64,000 nt of DNA from Nitrospira sp. BO4 (GTDB lineage Bacteria > Nitrospirota > Nitrospiria > Nitrospirales > Nitrospiraceae). The stretch's first letter is position 1. Each line of letters begins with the position of its first letter. Under the pieces are notes generated by a model, which was given only the letters and a program-made list of their open reading frames with translations, made no database searches and had not been told where the DNA came from. The translations under genes were made by a program, and so were the position numbers. The DNA is taken from contig JAMPUU010000017.1 in the NCBI GenBank assembly GCA_030144965.1, forward strand, positions 434,001 to 498,000, given 5' to 3'. Below are positions 61,802-64,000 of the stretch, piece after piece.

Positions 61802-63286
61802 TTAGGCTGAGCCCAGATCCACGGTACGTCGACCATCGCTGCCGATTCCGCCGAGTAAATCCCGCATGACCCGCCCGGCTGCGGCCGTCCCGTCGGAGAT
61901 GCAATCGGGAATGCCGACTCCACGATAACCGGCTCCTGTGAGGACGAGTCCAGGATAGCGGCCCACTGCCGCATCGAGTTGCGCCAATCGGTCGAGGTGG
62001 CCAAGCGTGTACTGCGGCATCCCCTTCCACCACCGATTCACTTCTGTGTAACTCGGCTCCGCTCTGATACCGCATATGTCACTGAGTTCGGTACGTACTT
62101 TCGCCGTCAAGGCGTTGTCGTCCAGTTGCAGAATATCTTCACGCCCTACCCCGCCGACATAGCAGCGCACCAATAGTTGGTCGGCCGGTGCACGATGGGG
62201 CCACTTGCGTGAAGTCCAGGTTGCTGCGATCAAATCCCGCCTTTCGATCCGCGGCACGATAAACCCGAATCCGTCAATCGCTTCAGGCACGGCCTGGGCA
62301 GGAAACGCCATGGCAATCGTGGCAGTGGACGCGTAGGGAATCATATCGAGCAATCCGCCGGCGATCGGCGTCAACGGACGCAACAGGTCCGCTGACACAT
62401 ACGCCGGTGTCGCGAGAACCACACTTTCCGCGGAAAGCGCTGAGCCATCGTGAAGAATAAGGTCGTACATCCAACGGCCCAATTCATGAGATCTCACCCT
62501 GAGGGCCTCGACTCGGCAACCCAAACGAAGCTCCACACCCTGCTGCGCCAACCGTTGCATTAGAGCGTTCACGAGATCTCCCAGTCCATTTTTCAGACTG
62601 ATGAACATCGTTCGCCGTGGATGGCCTGACGAAGGCAATGAAGAAGTTTTCTTGGTCTCCATCATGCCGCGAACGACACTTCCATGTTGCTGCTCCAGCT
62701 CAAAGAACCGAGGGAACGTGGCTCGCAGGCTCATTTGCTCGGCATCTCCGGCATAGATCCCGGACATGAGCGGCTCCAATACTCGCTCAAACGCTTGCGG
62801 GCCGAACCGCCGGCGAAGGAAATCCGCCAACGACTCATCGCCTGTGCGCAAACCAGGCGGAACGGCGATCTCAAGACCCATGCGAATCAACCCCGCCCAA
62901 GTGAGCAGTCCACTTTGCAGAAAGACTCCCAATTGTTTTGGAACAAATGAGAGCAGACCCTCCGGTAAATCGTGCAACTGTCCACCCCTCAACACACAAG
63001 CCTTCTTGGCCGTCTCATTGGTATTGATGAGCTGATCGGCGAGTCCCAACTTCGTGCACAGTTCAAGACCGGCGTGCTTTTGAGAGAGGAAGGAGTCCGG
63101 TCCGGCTTCCGTCACAATCTCGCCGACCCGGTGAGTGACGATTTTTCCGCCCCAGGATGATTCAGATTCGAGGATTGTGCAGCGGATGGGAAGGCCGGCC
63201 TTCGTCGCCTGCTCTTGCAGTGAAAAAGCAGTGGCCAGGCCGGAAATGCCGCCGCCCACTATCACGACTGTGCGTGGTCGAGTCAC
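61802..63286 (-). CDS. hemG: Protoporphyrinogen oxidase (oxygen-dependent type)
   Basis: This 494-residue flavoprotein oxidises protoporphyrinogen IX to protoporphyrin IX. The FAD motif VVIVGGGISGLATAF is at the start, followed by GPDSFLSQKHAG and SGIYAGDAEQMSLRATFPRF, typical of the HemY/PPO family. The C-terminal LVLTGAGYRGVGIPDCISDG completes FAD binding. The GTG start overlaps the ferrochelatase stop (GTGA), so the two are coupled. Some bacteria use the name hemY for this type. Confidence 0.92.
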   Translation of the reverse strand: MTRPRTVVIVGGGISGLATAFSLQEQATKAGLPIRCTILESESSWGGKIVTHRVGEIVTEAGPDSFLSQKHAGLELCTKLGLADQLINTNETAKKACVLRGGQLHDLPEGLLSFVPKQLGVFLQSGLLTWAGLIRMGLEIAVPPGLRTGDESLADFLRRRFGPQAFERVLEPLMSGIYAGDAEQMSLRATFPRFFELEQQHGSVVRGMMETKKTSSLPSSGHPRRTMFISLKNGLGDLVNALMQRLAQQGVELRLGCRVEALRVRSHELGRWMYDLILHDGSALSAESVVLATPAYVSADLLRPLTPIAGGLLDMIPYASTATIAMAFPAQAVPEAIDGFGFIVPRIERRDLIAATWTSRKWPHRAPADQLLVRCYVGGVGREDILQLDDNALTAKVRTELSDICGIRAEPSYTEVNRWWKGMPQYTLGHLDRLAQLDAAVGRYPGLVLTGAGYRGVGIPDCISDGTAAAGRVMRDLLGGIGSDGRRTVDLGSA

Positions 63287-64000
63287 GACGGAATGCAGAG
63301 AGAAGATTCGTGGGCCGTCAAGATCTCGCGTAACGTCTCGATGAGTGCGGGCGAGTCGTTCAGCATGGCCATGCGCTCGAGATGCATGCCTTTGTTGGCC
63401 GCCAATTGCTTCAATTCAATGTCGATATCAAAAAGAGTTTCCACGTGGTCACAGATGAACCCGATGGGCGCAACCAACACATGTCGGTGTCCTGACCGGC
63501 AGATCGTGTCGAGCATCTCCTCCACGGTGGGCCCTAGCCACGGTTCTGAAGACCGCCCCTGACTTTGATAGGCGAAGTAGGTCGATTGGCTCCCCAAGAG
63601 CCGGGTCACAGATTCGACCGTGCCCTTGACCTCCTCTGGATACGGATCCTTCATCGCCACAATCCGTTCGGGAAGACTATGGGCCGTGAACAGCACCGGT
63701 ACTGTAGCTCGCACATCCGAAGGAAATGCGAGAAGCCCTTGCCGGATATTGTCCACAATAGCACCTATCAGCCGAGGATGCCGGTGCCAGCTGCCGACAT
63801 AGGTCACGCCGGTACGATCCTCCAACTCAGTACGAGCCTCCTCGACTTTCCTCCGATACGCTCCGGTGCTCAGGGAGGACTGTTGAGGAGCCATGCACAC
63901 CCCAATGATCTGCTCCGGCGATGCTTTCAGCAACTCGGCATATGTCTCTCGGATAAAGGGATGCCAATGACGCAAACCGACGTACACGCGGTATCGGCCA
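63283..64000 (-). CDS. hemH: Ferrochelatase, C-terminal part (5' end outside window)
   Basis: The frame is open past the end of the window, so only the last about 238 residues are present. Family marks are MAPQQSSLSTGAYRRKVEEA, the metal-binding histidine in VLFTAHSLPERI, the FAYQSQGRSSEPWLGPTVEEML segment, and the VAPIGFICDHVETLFDIDIEL motif. It inserts iron into protoporphyrin IX, the step after HemG, and is translated before hemG in one operon. Confidence 0.95.
   Translation of the reverse strand, partial: GRYRVYVGLRHWHPFIRETYAELLKASPEQIIGVCMAPQQSSLSTGAYRRKVEEARTELEDRTGVTYVGSWHRHPRLIGAIVDNIRQGLLAFPSDVRATVPVLFTAHSLPERIVAMKDPYPEEVKGTVESVTRLLGSQSTYFAYQSQGRSSEPWLGPTVEEMLDTICRSGHRHVLVAPIGFICDHVETLFDIDIELKQLAANKGMHLERMAMLNDSPALIETLREILTAHESSLCIPS

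Overview
The window looks like a chromosomal segment of a Nitrospira-type bacterium (phylum Nitrospirota). It is GC-rich and densely packed with short operons. It carries a SmbP-like small metal-binding protein, known first from nitrifiers, and bicarbonate and carbonic anhydrase genes that suit an autotroph. It also has many small secreted or lipid-anchored proteins and several receiver-domain regulators. This assignment is inferred from gene content and protein flavour, not from a marker search.

Layout. 1-4.8 kb: the end of a thioredoxin reductase gene, thiI, tRNA-Ser(CGA) with a decayed 3' copy downstream, a DUF2779 nuclease and a MATE exporter. 4.8-8 kb: a beta carbonic anhydrase and a SulP-STAS-carbonic anhydrase fusion. 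8-11.2 kb: a run of small envelope genes made of two duplicated families (two 202-203-aa lipoproteins; two about-100-aa membrane proteins flanking a secreted protein). 11.2-15.5 kb: a ketopantoate reductase fused to a molybdopterin-domain tail, a sirtuin, a HAD hydrolase, a receiver protein with a repetitive tail, and a 39-residue basic protein. 15.7-25.6 kb: a plus-strand block of valS-nadC-birA-coaX followed by grpE-dnaK-dnaJ-rsmE. 25.7-30.1 kb: an AlgH-like protein with a signal peptide, a frameshifted beta-barrel gene, two Sel1-repeat lipoproteins, a secreted protein and a c-type cytochrome. 30.1-33.4 kb: a minus-strand group of acylphosphatase, RpoS/RpoD-like sigma factor, apt, a DksA-family regulator and queC. 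33.4-34.1 kb: a non-coding stretch of degenerate tRNA-Pro-linked repeats ending at an intact tRNA-Pro(CGG). 34.1-42.2 kb: alanine dehydrogenase, a run of small metal or Fe-S proteins, a squalene/phytoene synthase with a cupredoxin, HtpX and an MFS transporter. 42.5-47.4 kb: YqeY and a four-gene phosphorelay cluster (REC-zinc ribbon, REC-GGDEF, hybrid kinase, Hpt). 47.7-50.5 kb: tRNA-Ala(CGC), small accessory genes, SmbP and a DUF72 gene broken by an in-frame TAG. 50.5-59.6 kb: purM-purN, another REC-zinc ribbon protein, an NtrY/NtrX-like pair, a DUF1844 protein and mazG. 59.7-64 kb: a membrane-anchored Sel1 protein, a flavin reductase, and hemG-hemH (hemH runs off the end).

How the genes work together. 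Most are housekeeping: tRNA modification and charging, NAD, CoA and biotin metabolism, chaperones, purines, queuosine and heme. The carbonic anhydrase/SulP pair would supply bicarbonate. The 43-47 kb cluster has all the parts of a multistep phosphorelay with a cyclic-di-GMP output.

The least explained structures are the tRNA-linked repeats, the duplicated small envelope families with intergenic hairpins, the ketopantoate reductase-molybdopterin-domain fusion, and the SulP-carbonic anhydrase whose catalytic arginine is replaced. Two genes are visibly broken (beta-barrel and DUF72). No CRISPR array, phage module, insertion sequence or toxin-antitoxin operon is evident.
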